The notes beneath the pieces are model-generated. The model was given only the letters and a program-made list of their open reading frames with translations. It was not told the origin of the DNA and made no database searches. A stretch of DNA of 22,475 nucleotides, from contig JAEWPH010000258.1 of NCBI GenBank assembly GCA_023460715.1, positions 1-22,475 of the forward strand, read 5' to 3'. Made by a program: the position numbers and the translations under genes. Shown in pieces: positions 1 through 6,471 of this stretch. Source of the stretch: Pseudomonadota bacterium. Its GTDB lineage: Bacteria > Pseudomonadota > Gammaproteobacteria > Burkholderiales > Burkholderiaceae_C. How positions within the stretch are numbered: the first letter of the stretch is position 1; each line of letters begins with the position of its first letter.

Positions 1-1
1 G

Positions 2-52
2 GCGTGGCTTGCGCAGTTCCTGTCGGTGCTGGGCACGCGCGTCGCGCACTGA
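2..52 (+). CDS. C-terminal fragment of a gene cut by the window edge
   Basis: One reading frame is open from the first bases and stops at TGA 50-52, giving about 16 residues (ending in LSVLGTRVAH). The mix of hydrophobic and basic residues could be the end of a membrane protein or of an enzyme. There is too little sequence to assign a family, and the frame could be open by chance. It is listed only because the following 180 bases look like a gene boundary before the next CDS. Confidence 0.3.
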   Translation, partial: AWLAQFLSVLGTRVAH

Positions 53-231
53 GGCGATCCTCCCTTTCGCGGCGGCCTGCTGGACACCGCCGCATGCCGG
101 GCATCGGCGTGCGAAAGACAGTACCGCAACGCCAGCGCGGCCGGATCGGCCTGCCGTAGCGCCCGCCGCTGGCCGGAGCACAATGCACGGCCAGGCGGCC
201 CCGGGCCGCGCTATCACGCAGGAGAGCCCCG

Positions 232-624
232 ATGTGCGAGGTATTCATCAGCGCCGACCCGGCGCTCTACGACAGCCGGGCGCGCTCCGTGCGGCTGCAT
301 GGCGTGGCCACCAGCATCCGGCTGGAGAACTTCTTCTGGCAGGTGCTGGCCGAGATCGCCGAGCGGGATGGCCTCAGCGTGCCGCAGCTGTGCGCCCGGC
401 TGCACGACGAACTGGCCGGGCAGCGCGGCAGCGTGGAGAACTTCGCCTCGTTCCTGCGCGTGTGCTGCGGCCGCTACGTGGCCCTGCAGCTGTCGGGCGG
501 CATTCCGCAGGACGTATCCATTCCCATCGGCAGCCTGAACGCACAGCGGGTGCTGGCCAGCGAGCGGACGGTGCACAGGCCCGCCGTGGAACCCTGCGCC
601 CGCGGCCGCCAGCGGGCGGCGTAG
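232..624 (+). CDS. Ribbon-helix-helix domain protein (RHH_4-like)
   Basis: A 130-residue soluble protein. Residues 19-85 match what I recall of the RHH_4 family (Pfam PF13467): a short basic strand (RSVRLHGVATSIRLE), a helix containing FFWQVLAEIAERDGLS, then VPQLCARLHDEL and a conserved FASFLRVCCGRYVALQ stretch. Ribbon-helix-helix proteins usually bind DNA as dimers, but the targets of this subfamily are not known to me. The start is supported by AGGAG about 7 bases upstream of ATG 232. A CACAAT stretch at 179-184 could be a -10 box. The last 30 residues are basic and look disordered. No partner gene is adjacent on the same strand, so it may be a stand-alone regulator. Confidence 0.8.
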   Translation: MCEVFISADPALYDSRARSVRLHGVATSIRLENFFWQVLAEIAERDGLSVPQLCARLHDELAGQRGSVENFASFLRVCCGRYVALQLSGGIPQDVSIPIGSLNAQRVLASERTVHRPAVEPCARGRQRAA

Positions 625-625
625 C

Positions 626-690
626 GCTACCATTTAAATAGCTGTTTGCGCAGCATCTGCGGGCGATACAGCCCGTTTTGACTCAAAACT
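626..690 (+). repeat. Dispersed ATAGCTG repeat, copy A
   Basis: It starts two bases after the stop of the RHH gene. It contains GCTA (626-629) and TAGC (639-642) flanking an AT-rich core, then ATAGCTG (638-644) and TTTGCGC. It is the most diverged of seven copies in this window: the second GCGC stem is not intact here. It lies between two convergent genes, so it might also help end transcription, although there is no clear T-run. Confidence 0.6.
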
Positions 691-709
691 TTGGGTGCGA
701 AATGAGGGC

Positions 710-1555
710 TCAGCCGCCCACGCAGGTCAGCCGCTGCTCACCCAGGCCGGTCGCCCCCAGGCGCATCACATCGCCCGGCTGCAGAAAGACCGGCTGCGGC
801 TTGCGCCCCAGGCCCACGCCCGCCGGCGTTCCGGTCAGGATGACGTCGCCCGGCTCCAGCGTCATGAAGGCGCTGATGTACGACACCACCTGGGGCACGC
901 CGAAGATGAAGTCGCGCGTGCTGCCGCTCTGCATGCGCTGGCCGTTGACCTCCAGCCACAGATCGATGGCGTGCGGGTCGGGCACCTCGTCCACCGTCAC
1001 CAGCCACGGGCCCAGCGGCGCGAAGGTGTCGCAGCCCTTGCCCTTGTCCCACTGGCCGCCGCGCTCCATCTGGTAGCTGCGCTCGGAGACATCGTTGGCC
1101 AGAACGTAGCCCGCCACGTGCTGCAGGGCGGCCTGTTCGGACACGCCGCGCGCCCGCGTGCCGATCACCACGCCCAGCTCCACCTCCCAGTCCACCTTCT
1201 GCGTGCCCGGCGGCAGGCGCACGGGGTCGGTGGGCCCGCTCAGCGCGCTGGTGGCTTTCATGAACAGCACCGGCTCCGCGGGCGCGGGCAGGCCGGCCTC
1301 AGCAGCGTGGTCGGCGTAGTTCAGGCCCACGCACACGATCTTGCCGATGCGCGCGATGGGACAGCCCAGACGCACGGCGCCCTCCACGGCCGGCAGCCGG
1401 GTGGGGTCCAGCGCGGCCAAGCCTTCCAGCGTGCGCGGGGCGAGCTGCTCCGGGCCGATGTCGGGCAACAGCATCGACACATCGCGCAGCGTGCCCTGCG
1501 CATCCAGCAGGCCGGCGCGCTCGGCGCCCGGCTGTCCATAGCGGACGAGTTTCAT
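710..1555 (-). CDS. Fumarylacetoacetate hydrolase (FAH) family protein
   Basis: A 281-residue protein. The catalytic FAH fold spans about residues 70-280, after an N-terminal part typical of the ureidoglycolate lyase/HpcE-like subgroup. The metal ligands are visible as E124-x-E126 (DWEVELGVVIG) and D155 (ANDVSER). The 29-residue E126-D155 spacing equals that in FAHD1-type enzymes. GSTRDFIFGVPQVVSYIS (211-228) and ILTGTPAGVGLG (239-250) are the usual C-terminal signatures. Such enzymes hydrolyse, isomerise or decarboxylate 2,4-dioxo acids in aromatic or sugar catabolism, or cleave ureidoglycolate. The substrate cannot be read from sequence and no pathway genes are adjacent. The ATG at 1555 is chosen because AGGGAG lies about 10 bases upstream; a longer open frame to 1612 has no such support. 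Confidence 0.88.
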   Translation of the reverse strand: MKLVRYGQPGAERAGLLDAQGTLRDVSMLLPDIGPEQLAPRTLEGLAALDPTRLPAVEGAVRLGCPIARIGKIVCVGLNYADHAAEAGLPAPAEPVLFMKATSALSGPTDPVRLPPGTQKVDWEVELGVVIGTRARGVSEQAALQHVAGYVLANDVSERSYQMERGGQWDKGKGCDTFAPLGPWLVTVDEVPDPHAIDLWLEVNGQRMQSGSTRDFIFGVPQVVSYISAFMTLEPGDVILTGTPAGVGLGRKPQPVFLQPGDVMRLGATGLGEQRLTCVGG

Positions 1556-1702
1556 GGTCGGTGTCTCCCTGGAAGCACGGGTGCCGCCATCACCAGCGCA
1601 CCCTCGGCGCACATGCGCGCCGCCCGATCGTAAACAGGTTCAAGGCCCGTGGTGAAACCGCAAGCGCGGCCATGGGGCTGTAAATCCGCCGGGGCCTGGT
1701 GG

Positions 1703-2452
1703 TCAGGACGGGGACCGTGTGGAATGGGCAGGAGGCGTACCCGGCGCTGCAGCCGCCCGGCTGAGCACATGCCACCGCACCAGCACGCGCCACTGCGCTG
1801 CGACCAAGGCGGCATAGGCCGCCAGTTCGGCCCACTCCTCCACCACCAACGGGTTGCTGCCCATCCACGCCGTCAAAAAGTCCGGCCCGTGGCCTTCGGC
1901 GCAGGTGCTGAGGGCGATACCTGCAACGATGAGCAGCGCTTCGAACCCCACTGCGGGCACGCAGCGCAGCACGATGCGGTCCAGCCGCCAGCGCACGATG
2001 CAATACCCGCTATAGGCCAGCAGCAGGGCCAGCACCGGATAGACGTACGGCTTGTACCAGAGCGCCCGCGACGAATAGAACGGTCCTTCCGAAGAAAAAC
2101 CGACCGGCGGAAGGAAGGCCCCGCCCCAGCTCAACTCTCGCGCCATCAGGATGGCCCACAGGACCGCCGCCGCCCGGCACAACGCGCGAACCCGGACGTC
2201 CGCGCTGGCGTGGCACCACACCAGCGCCAGCAGCAGCCCGCCGCCCAGCACCACGACCTGGGTGTTCTCGACCCAATGGTTCTCCCACGCTGCCATGGCG
2301 GGGAGCCAGGCCTGCGCCGGGTACGTGGCCAGCAGCATCGCGATGGCCAGCCAGCGCATCCAACGCGCGGCGCCATCGGGGTGGCTCATGAAGGGGGGAA
2401 GGGAGAGAGAAGGATCGACCGGCGTAGCGGCCGAGCGCCAGGAATCAGACAT
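1703..2452 (-). CDS. Multi-pass membrane protein of unknown function
   Basis: About 249 residues from the chosen start. I do not recognise the family. Six hydrophobic segments can be seen: around WLAIAMLLATYPAQAWL, VVVLGGGLLLALVWC, AAAVLWAILMARELSWG, YPVLALLLAYSGYCIV, VGFEALLIVAGIALS and EEWAELAAYAALVAAQW. Charged residues inside or next to helices (ARELSWG and VVEEWAEL) resemble motifs in uncharacterised bacterial membrane proteins. The extreme N- and C-termini are Ser/Pro/Ala-rich and look disordered. No start has a good ribosome site: ATG 2452 and ATG 2389 are both possible, the latter just before the first helix, and the frame is open to a GTG at 2554. It is divergent from the chromate transporter pair. 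Confidence 0.62.
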   Translation of the reverse strand: MSDSWRSAATPVDPSLSLPPFMSHPDGAARWMRWLAIAMLLATYPAQAWLPAMAAWENHWVENTQVVVLGGGLLLALVWCHASADVRVRALCRAAAVLWAILMARELSWGGAFLPPVGFSSEGPFYSSRALWYKPYVYPVLALLLAYSGYCIVRWRLDRIVLRCVPAVGFEALLIVAGIALSTCAEGHGPDFLTAWMGSNPLVVEEWAELAAYAALVAAQWRVLVRWHVLSRAAAAPGTPPAHSTRSPS

Positions 2453-2660
2453 GCAATGTGTGTGTGAGGCGGCCCGGTGGGGGCGGCGCCGCGCAGTGGC
2501 CGTGGGGCCAGGGCGGTGCGCTGTCGCCTGAGGGGGAAAACGACGGGGAAACACGAAGAAAAACGAGAGCCATTCTACCCAGCGGACCCCCGGCGCGTTG
2601 CCGAGCCATCGCGCCCGCCGATGCGCCTATCGCGGTTGCAGATGGCCGGTGCGGGCCGCC

Positions 2661-2684
2661 ACGGCAAGCCCCTTGCCGTACGAT
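2661..2684 (+). promoter_or_regulatory. Inverted repeat and possible -10 before the chromate transporter gene
   Basis: An 8-bp perfect inverted repeat, ACGGCAAG (2661-2668) and CTTGCCGT (2672-2679), is separated by CCC. It overlaps TACGAT (2679-2684), a plausible -10 hexamer about 46 bases before the ATG at 2731. An operator over a promoter is one reading. A hairpin in a leader transcribed from further upstream is another. I could not find a matching -35. Confidence 0.35.
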
Positions 2685-2730
2685 CGCCGCACTCCCTCCG
2701 CGCGCCCTGCCCGGCCACCGCCTTCCTCCC

Positions 2731-3321
2731 ATGACACCATCCCACGCCACCGGCCCATCCGATACGCCCCGCCCCCGGCCCGAATCGCTGGCCGAACTGT
2801 TCTGGGCCTTCACCTGGCTGGCCCTGCAAGGCTTCGGTGGCGTGCTGGCCGTGGTGCAGCGGGAACTGGTGGAAAAGAAGCGCTGGATGGGCAACGAAGA
2901 GTTCGTCGAGGACTGGGCCGTGGCGCAGATCATGCCGGGCCCCAATGTGGTCAACCTGGCCATCATGATCGGCGACCGGTACTTCGGGTTTCGCGGGGCG
3001 GTGGTGGCCGTGGCGGGCATGCTGCTGCTGCCCATGCTGCTGGTGCTGGCGCTGGCCGTGGCCTACGCGCGCTTTTCCGACACCCCGGCGGTGGCGGGGG
3101 CGCTGCGCGGCATGGGCGCCGTCGCGGCCGGCCTGGTGGCCGGCGTGGGCTGCAAGCTGGCGGCATCGCTGGCGCGCCATCCGCTCGGGCCGCTGGTCTG
3201 CGCGGCCGTGGCCGCCGTCACCTTCGTGGCGATGGTGGTGTTGCGCTGGCCGCTGATGTGGATCCTGCCGGTGGTGGGCGGCACCGCCTGCGTGCTGACG
3301 TGGCGAAAGCTGAAGGCATGA
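2731..3321 (+). CDS. chrA: Chromate transporter, half-size CHR protein (first of pair)
   Basis: A 196-residue protein holding one copy of the chromate-transport domain (Pfam PF02417). Signatures are FGGVLAVVQRELVEKKRW (residues 35-52), the conserved IMPGPNVVNLA stretch (67-77), then GDRYFGFRGA and several hydrophobic helices. Full-length ChrA proteins carry two such domains. Short ones are encoded as pairs that are thought to act together, using proton-coupled export of chromate. The second half is encoded at 3610. The start is the first ATG of the conserved frame; no clear ribosome site precedes it, and the frame is open upstream. Substrate specificity is inferred from the family: many CHR homologues have not been shown to confer chromate resistance. 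Confidence 0.88.
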   Translation: MTPSHATGPSDTPRPRPESLAELFWAFTWLALQGFGGVLAVVQRELVEKKRWMGNEEFVEDWAVAQIMPGPNVVNLAIMIGDRYFGFRGAVVAVAGMLLLPMLLVLALAVAYARFSDTPAVAGALRGMGAVAAGLVAGVGCKLAASLARHPLGPLVCAAVAAVTFVAMVVLRWPLMWILPVVGGTACVLTWRKLKA

Positions 3322-3324
3322 AGA

Positions 3325-3445
3325 ACACCCCCCTGAGACCCTTTGGGCCTTCCCCCCGCTCTCGCAGGGCTTCGCCCCGCGGGCAGGGGGACGCAGCCCT
3401 CGCTGCGGGGCGGCCCTCGCTTGGCTGCCGCTGGGCTGGACCGCG
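3325..3445. repeat. GC-rich compound hairpin repeat R1
   Basis: It lies in the 288-base gap between the two chromate-transporter halves. It contains GGGCTTCGCCC (3367-3377), a perfect stem CGCAGC (3392-3397) with GCTGCG (3402-3407), and C-runs opposing G-runs (CCCCCC near 3353, GGGGG near 3386). The GGGCTTCGCCC string recurs in repeat R3 at 13679-13689. The rest of the gap (about 3446-3609) holds TAGAGT at 3499-3504, a possible -10 for the second transporter gene, and no ORF I trust. Confidence 0.5.
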
Positions 3446-3609
3446 CGCCTTCCCAAGGCTTCATACGATGTTTGACCGCCCGAACGTCACCCCTGCGCTA
3501 GAGTCGATACTCCTCTGCGCTGCGCGCCGGCCGCCGTTCGGAGGCTCTGATCTGCATCGCGCCGATCGCGCGGCCCGCAAGGGGCGCGCAGCGCCTGGGG
3601 AGTCCTGAC

Positions 3610-4212
3610 ATGCCGGCCATGCCTTTGGTGCTGAGCCTGCAGCCGCTCGATTGGCTGCACCTGTTCCTGTACTACGCCTCGTTGTCGCTGCTGGCGGTGG
3701 GCGGCGCCATCGCCACGGCGCCCGACATGCACCGTTTTCTGGTGGACCGCCAGGGCTGGCTCACCGACGCCCAGTTCAGCGCCTCCGTCGCCATCGCCCA
3801 GTCGGCGCCCGGGCCCAACGTGCTGTTCATTGCCCTGCTGGGCTGGAACGTCGGGCTCAATGCCGGCGGCCACGGGCCCGCAGGCTGGGCGCTGGGCGCC
3901 CTCGGGGTGGCGCTGTGCATGGTGGGCGTGATGCTGCCCAGCAGCCTGCTCACCTGGTTCGCCACACGCTGGGCGCACCGCAACCGCGACCGCCGTTCGG
4001 TGCGCGCCTTCAAGCAGGGCATGGCGCCGCTGGTCATCGGGCTGCTGCTGGCCACGGCCTGGGTGCTGGGCAGCGCCCATGGCAACCCGCTCACCGACTG
4101 GCCGCTGTGGACGGTGACCGCCGTCGCCACCGTGCTGGTCTGGCGCACGCGCATCCATCTGCTGTGGCTCCTGGGCGCGGGAGCTTTGCTGGGCGCACTG
4201 GGCTGGGTCTGA
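3610..4212 (+). CDS. chrA: Chromate transporter, half-size CHR protein (second of pair)
   Basis: A 200-residue protein with one CHR domain: SLLAVGGAIATAPDMHRFLV (residues 26-45), the APGPN motif (66-70), and hydrophobic helices through the C-terminus. It complements the 196-residue protein encoded just upstream. In related genomes such short CHR pairs usually sit next to each other and probably form a heterodimer with opposite membrane topologies. Start 3610 is supported by GGGGAG about 8 bases upstream; ATG 3619 is an in-frame alternative. The gap to its partner is unusually wide for a pair and is filled by a hairpin repeat, so it may be transcribed separately. Confidence 0.87.
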   Translation: MPAMPLVLSLQPLDWLHLFLYYASLSLLAVGGAIATAPDMHRFLVDRQGWLTDAQFSASVAIAQSAPGPNVLFIALLGWNVGLNAGGHGPAGWALGALGVALCMVGVMLPSSLLTWFATRWAHRNRDRRSVRAFKQGMAPLVIGLLLATAWVLGSAHGNPLTDWPLWTVTAVATVLVWRTRIHLLWLLGAGALLGALGWV

Positions 4213-4279
4213 CCCCTCTGCGCCCTGCCGCCCCGACCCTAACCGCTCGCAATGCCGCACCCCGCCACGGGGCCATCGC

Positions 4280-4301
4280 ACCAGCGCAAGAATGCGCTGG
4301 T
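4280..4301. terminator. Perfect 9-bp hairpin between chromate transporter and reductase genes
   Basis: ACCAGCGCA (4280-4288) and TGCGCTGGT (4293-4301) form a perfect stem with a four-base AGAA loop. It sits about 70 bases after the transporter stop and about 70 before the reductase start. No T-run follows on either strand, so it is not a classical intrinsic terminator. It could be an RNA 3'-end stabiliser or a regulatory site. Confidence 0.45.
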
Positions 4302-4370
4302 ACCTACCTGCCGTACCGGACCTTCCGGCCACGGCGCCCGGCACCTGTGCCACCCATCCAGAGGAATTCC

Positions 4371-5342
4371 ATGACGACTCCGGCTTTTCGTGCGCTCGGC
4401 CGTTCCGGCCTGCAGGTTTCCCCGCTGTGCTTCGGCGGCAACGTGTTCGGCTGGACGGTGGACGAGGCCACCTCGTTCTCGCTGCTCGACGCCTGGGTGG
4501 ACGCCGGCTTCAACTTCATCGACACGGCCGATGTGTATTCCCGCTGGGTGCCGGGGCACACCGGCGGCGAGTCCGAGACGGTGATCGGGAAATGGCTCAA
4601 GGCCAGCGGCAAGCGCGACCGCGTGGTGCTGGCCACCAAGGTAGGCAAGGACATGGGCGACGGCAAGGTGGGCCTGAAGCCGGCGTATATCCGCCAGGCG
4701 GTGGAAGACTCCCTGCGCCGCCTGCAGACGGATGTGATCGATCTGTACCAGTCGCACGACGATGACACCGGCACACCGCTGGAAGACACCCTGGGCGCCT
4801 ATGCCGACCTGATCCAGGCGGGCAAGGTGCGCGCCATCGGCGCGTCCAACTACACCGCGCCACGCCTGGCCGAGGCGCTGGAGGTGAGCGCCCGGCACGG
4901 CCTGCCGCGCTACGAGAGCCTGCAGCCGCTGTACAACCTGTACGACCGCGCCGTGTTCGAGGACGCGCTGCGCCCGCTGTGCCTGGAGCACGGCCTCGGC
5001 GTCATCAACTTCTATGCGCTGGCGGCCGGTTTTCTCACCGGCAAGTACCGCTCCGAGGCGGATGTGGGCAAGAGCGCCCGCGGCCCCAAGACCGTGGGCC
5101 TGTATCTCAACGAGCGCGGCCTGCGCATCCTGGCCGAGCTGGACGAGGTGGCCGAGCGCTATGAGGCCACGCCCGCCCAGGTCGCCATCGCCTGGCAGCT
5201 GGTGCAGCCCGGTATCACGGCGCCCATCGCCAGCGCCACCTCGCTGGAGCAGTTGGAGGGACTGGTGAAGGCCGCCCAACTGCAACTGGACGCGGATGCG
5301 CTGGAGTCGCTGACCCAGGCCAGCGCGGAAACCGCCGCCTGA
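4371..5342 (+). CDS. Aldo/keto reductase
   Basis: A 323-residue NAD(P)H-dependent oxidoreductase with the (alpha/beta)8 barrel of the aldo/keto reductase superfamily. The catalytic tetrad is complete: D51 and Y56 (FIDTADVYS), K90 (LATKVG) and H129 (YQSHDDD). IGASNYTAPRL corresponds to the conserved IG-S-N cofactor region, and the C-terminal QPGITAPIASATSLEQL carries the usual phosphate-binding loop. Overall form resembles the stand-alone bacterial AKRs that reduce aldehydes or ketones; the substrate is not predictable. Start 4371 has GAGGA about 6 bases upstream. The gene converges on ribB with only 13 bases between the two stops. Confidence 0.92.
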   Translation: MTTPAFRALGRSGLQVSPLCFGGNVFGWTVDEATSFSLLDAWVDAGFNFIDTADVYSRWVPGHTGGESETVIGKWLKASGKRDRVVLATKVGKDMGDGKVGLKPAYIRQAVEDSLRRLQTDVIDLYQSHDDDTGTPLEDTLGAYADLIQAGKVRAIGASNYTAPRLAEALEVSARHGLPRYESLQPLYNLYDRAVFEDALRPLCLEHGLGVINFYALAAGFLTGKYRSEADVGKSARGPKTVGLYLNERGLRILAELDEVAERYEATPAQVAIAWQLVQPGITAPIASATSLEQLEGLVKAAQLQLDADALESLTQASAETAA

Positions 5343-5365
5343 GCGGCTGGCTGCCTCAGGCCGCT
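5342..5365. terminator. Possible bidirectional hairpin between convergent genes
   Basis: AGCGGC (5342-5347) and GCCGCT (5360-5365) are a perfect inverted repeat spanning the 13-base gap between the convergent stop codons of the reductase gene and ribB. The loop is 12 bases and there is no T-run, so termination is only a guess from position. Confidence 0.25.
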
Positions 5366-6051
5366 TCCAGCGCGGCCGCAGCGTCCTGCGCCAGCGCTTG
5401 GCGATAAGCCACCAGCGCCTGCACCGTCGTGCACAGCAGGCCGTGGCGCGCGGCGAACTCCGCCACCTGCGCGCTGCGGGCCATGCTGCCGTCGGGGTTC
5501 ATCAGCTCGCACAGCACGCCGGCGGGCGGCAGCCCGGCCAGCACGGCCAGATCCACCGCCGATTCGGTATGGCCCTGGCGCTCCAGCACGCCGCCAGCGC
5601 GGGCCACCAGCGGAAACATGTGGCCCGGGCTCACCACCTCGGGCGTCTGGCCCGGCGCGGGAATGCGCAGCGCGCAGCGCACCGTCTGCAGCCGGTCGGC
5701 CGCCGACACGCCGGTGGACACGCCGTGCGCCGCCTCGATGGACTGGGTGAACGCCGTGGAGAAGGCGGAGCGGTTGACCTCCACCATGGGCCTCAGGCCC
5801 AGGGCCCGCGCATGGTCGGGCCGCAGGCACAGGCAGACGATGCCGCTGCCCTCGCGGATCATGAGCGCCATGGTGGCCTCGCTCATGTTCGCGGCGGCGC
5901 AGACCAGGTCGGCCTCGTTCTCGCGGTCGGCATCGTCGAGCACCAGCACCGGCTGGCCCGCAGCGATGGCCGCGATCACCTCCGGCAGAGGCGCCAGCGG
6001 CACGCCGGTGTCGCAAGCCAGCGCGGAAGAAAAAGACACGGGGGAAGGCAT
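5356..6051 (-). CDS. ribB: 3,4-dihydroxy-2-butanone 4-phosphate synthase
   Basis: A 231-residue enzyme that converts ribulose 5-phosphate to 3,4-dihydroxy-2-butanone 4-phosphate and formate, supplying the four-carbon unit of riboflavin. Family motifs are clear: the acidic metal/substrate loop DDADRENEADLV, GVSTGVSAADR, GHMFPLVARAGGV and RQGHTESAVDLAVLAG, and CELMNPDGSMAR. Length matches the stand-alone RibB class (about 210-230 residues), with no GTP cyclohydrolase II domain attached. The ATG at 6051 is chosen because GAGGAG lies about 7 bases upstream and the motifs begin soon after. It follows an FMN riboswitch, so FMN excess should lower its expression. Confidence 0.96.
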   Translation of the reverse strand: MPSPVSFSSALACDTGVPLAPLPEVIAAIAAGQPVLVLDDADRENEADLVCAAANMSEATMALMIREGSGIVCLCLRPDHARALGLRPMVEVNRSAFSTAFTQSIEAAHGVSTGVSAADRLQTVRCALRIPAPGQTPEVVSPGHMFPLVARAGGVLERQGHTESAVDLAVLAGLPPAGVLCELMNPDGSMARSAQVAEFAARHGLLCTTVQALVAYRQALAQDAAAALEAA

Positions 6052-6124
6052 AGAACGCTCCTCAAAAAAGATTGAAAGAAACGCTCCAAGGCTGTGCATG
6101 CAAGAAGCATCCACGCGCAACCCT

Positions 6125-6195
6125 GCTGGCAGACGCCAGCGGACGCGCGCGAACACACGGCTGTGCAAAGCCTGCCTTGCTGGCCGGCCTTGCAC
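6125..6195 (-). promoter_or_regulatory. Hairpins between FMN riboswitch and ribB (candidate expression platform)
   Basis: Reading towards ribB, the bases just after the aptamer can fold as GTGCAAGGCC pairing with GGCTTTGCAC (6186-6195 with 6163-6172, one mismatch). A perfect GCTGGC/GCCAGC hairpin (6125-6140, four-base loop) follows. Neither is followed by a T-run, and the GAGGAG site lies about 65 bases further on. Control could therefore be at translation or by Rho, rather than by a simple intrinsic terminator. Confidence 0.4.
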
Positions 6196-6202
6196 CGCAC
6201 AT

Positions 6203-6385
6203 CTTCTTTCATCCGGACTGTGACCGTCGGCTCCAGACTGGACGCGGCTGGCGCCGCATCGCACTGGATCTGCTGACCCCTGGCAGGATCGGAAAACCCC
6301 GCCAGGGCGCTCGCGGGCTCGCGGCCTGCCTGGAAAACCAGGCGCGCCGCCTACCGCCGGTGGGGAGTTTCACCCCGCCCTGAAG
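6203..6385 (-). ncRNA. FMN riboswitch (RFN element)
   Basis: On the minus strand the element opens with CTTCAGGGCGGGGTGAAA and CTCCCCACCGGCGGT. It closes with GAGCCGACGGTCACAGT and CCGGATGAAAGAAG, the highly conserved hallmarks of the RFN aptamer. The interior carries the expected variable stems, including GCCTGGTTTTCCAGGC. The conserved 5' and 3' strands are about 180 bases apart, longer than compact examples because of an extended internal arm. It binds FMN and controls ribB about 150 bases downstream. It starts within about two bases of the predicted transcription start of the promoter at 6394-6423. Confidence 0.95.
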
Positions 6386-6393
6386 ACCCGCCG

Positions 6394-6423
6394 ATTATCG
6401 GCCCGCCCAAAGACCTGGTTCAG
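6394..6423 (-). promoter_or_regulatory. Predicted sigma70 promoter of the ribB leader
   Basis: On the minus strand GATAAT (6399 to 6394) is a near-consensus -10. CTGAAC (6423 to 6418) is a partial -35, with an 18-base spacer. Transcription would start about 6386-6388, right at the first base of the riboswitch aptamer, which fits well. Confidence 0.55.
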
Positions 6424-6471
6424 CCCGGGACCGGCGCCGCTGTCACCAGCGCGCCAAGCGCCGCCGCGCGG

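Noticed and set aside
626..690. Repeat copy A as a standard intrinsic terminator between convergent genes
   Set aside because: Its core is an AT-rich palindrome without a GC stem followed by T's, and the same unit occurs between co-directional genes in either orientation. A terminator role is possible but not its defining feature.
3651..5342. A single long plus-strand protein running into the aldo/keto reductase
   Set aside because: The upstream part is an out-of-frame reading of the chromate transporter gene. The reductase has its own ATG and ribosome site at 4371.
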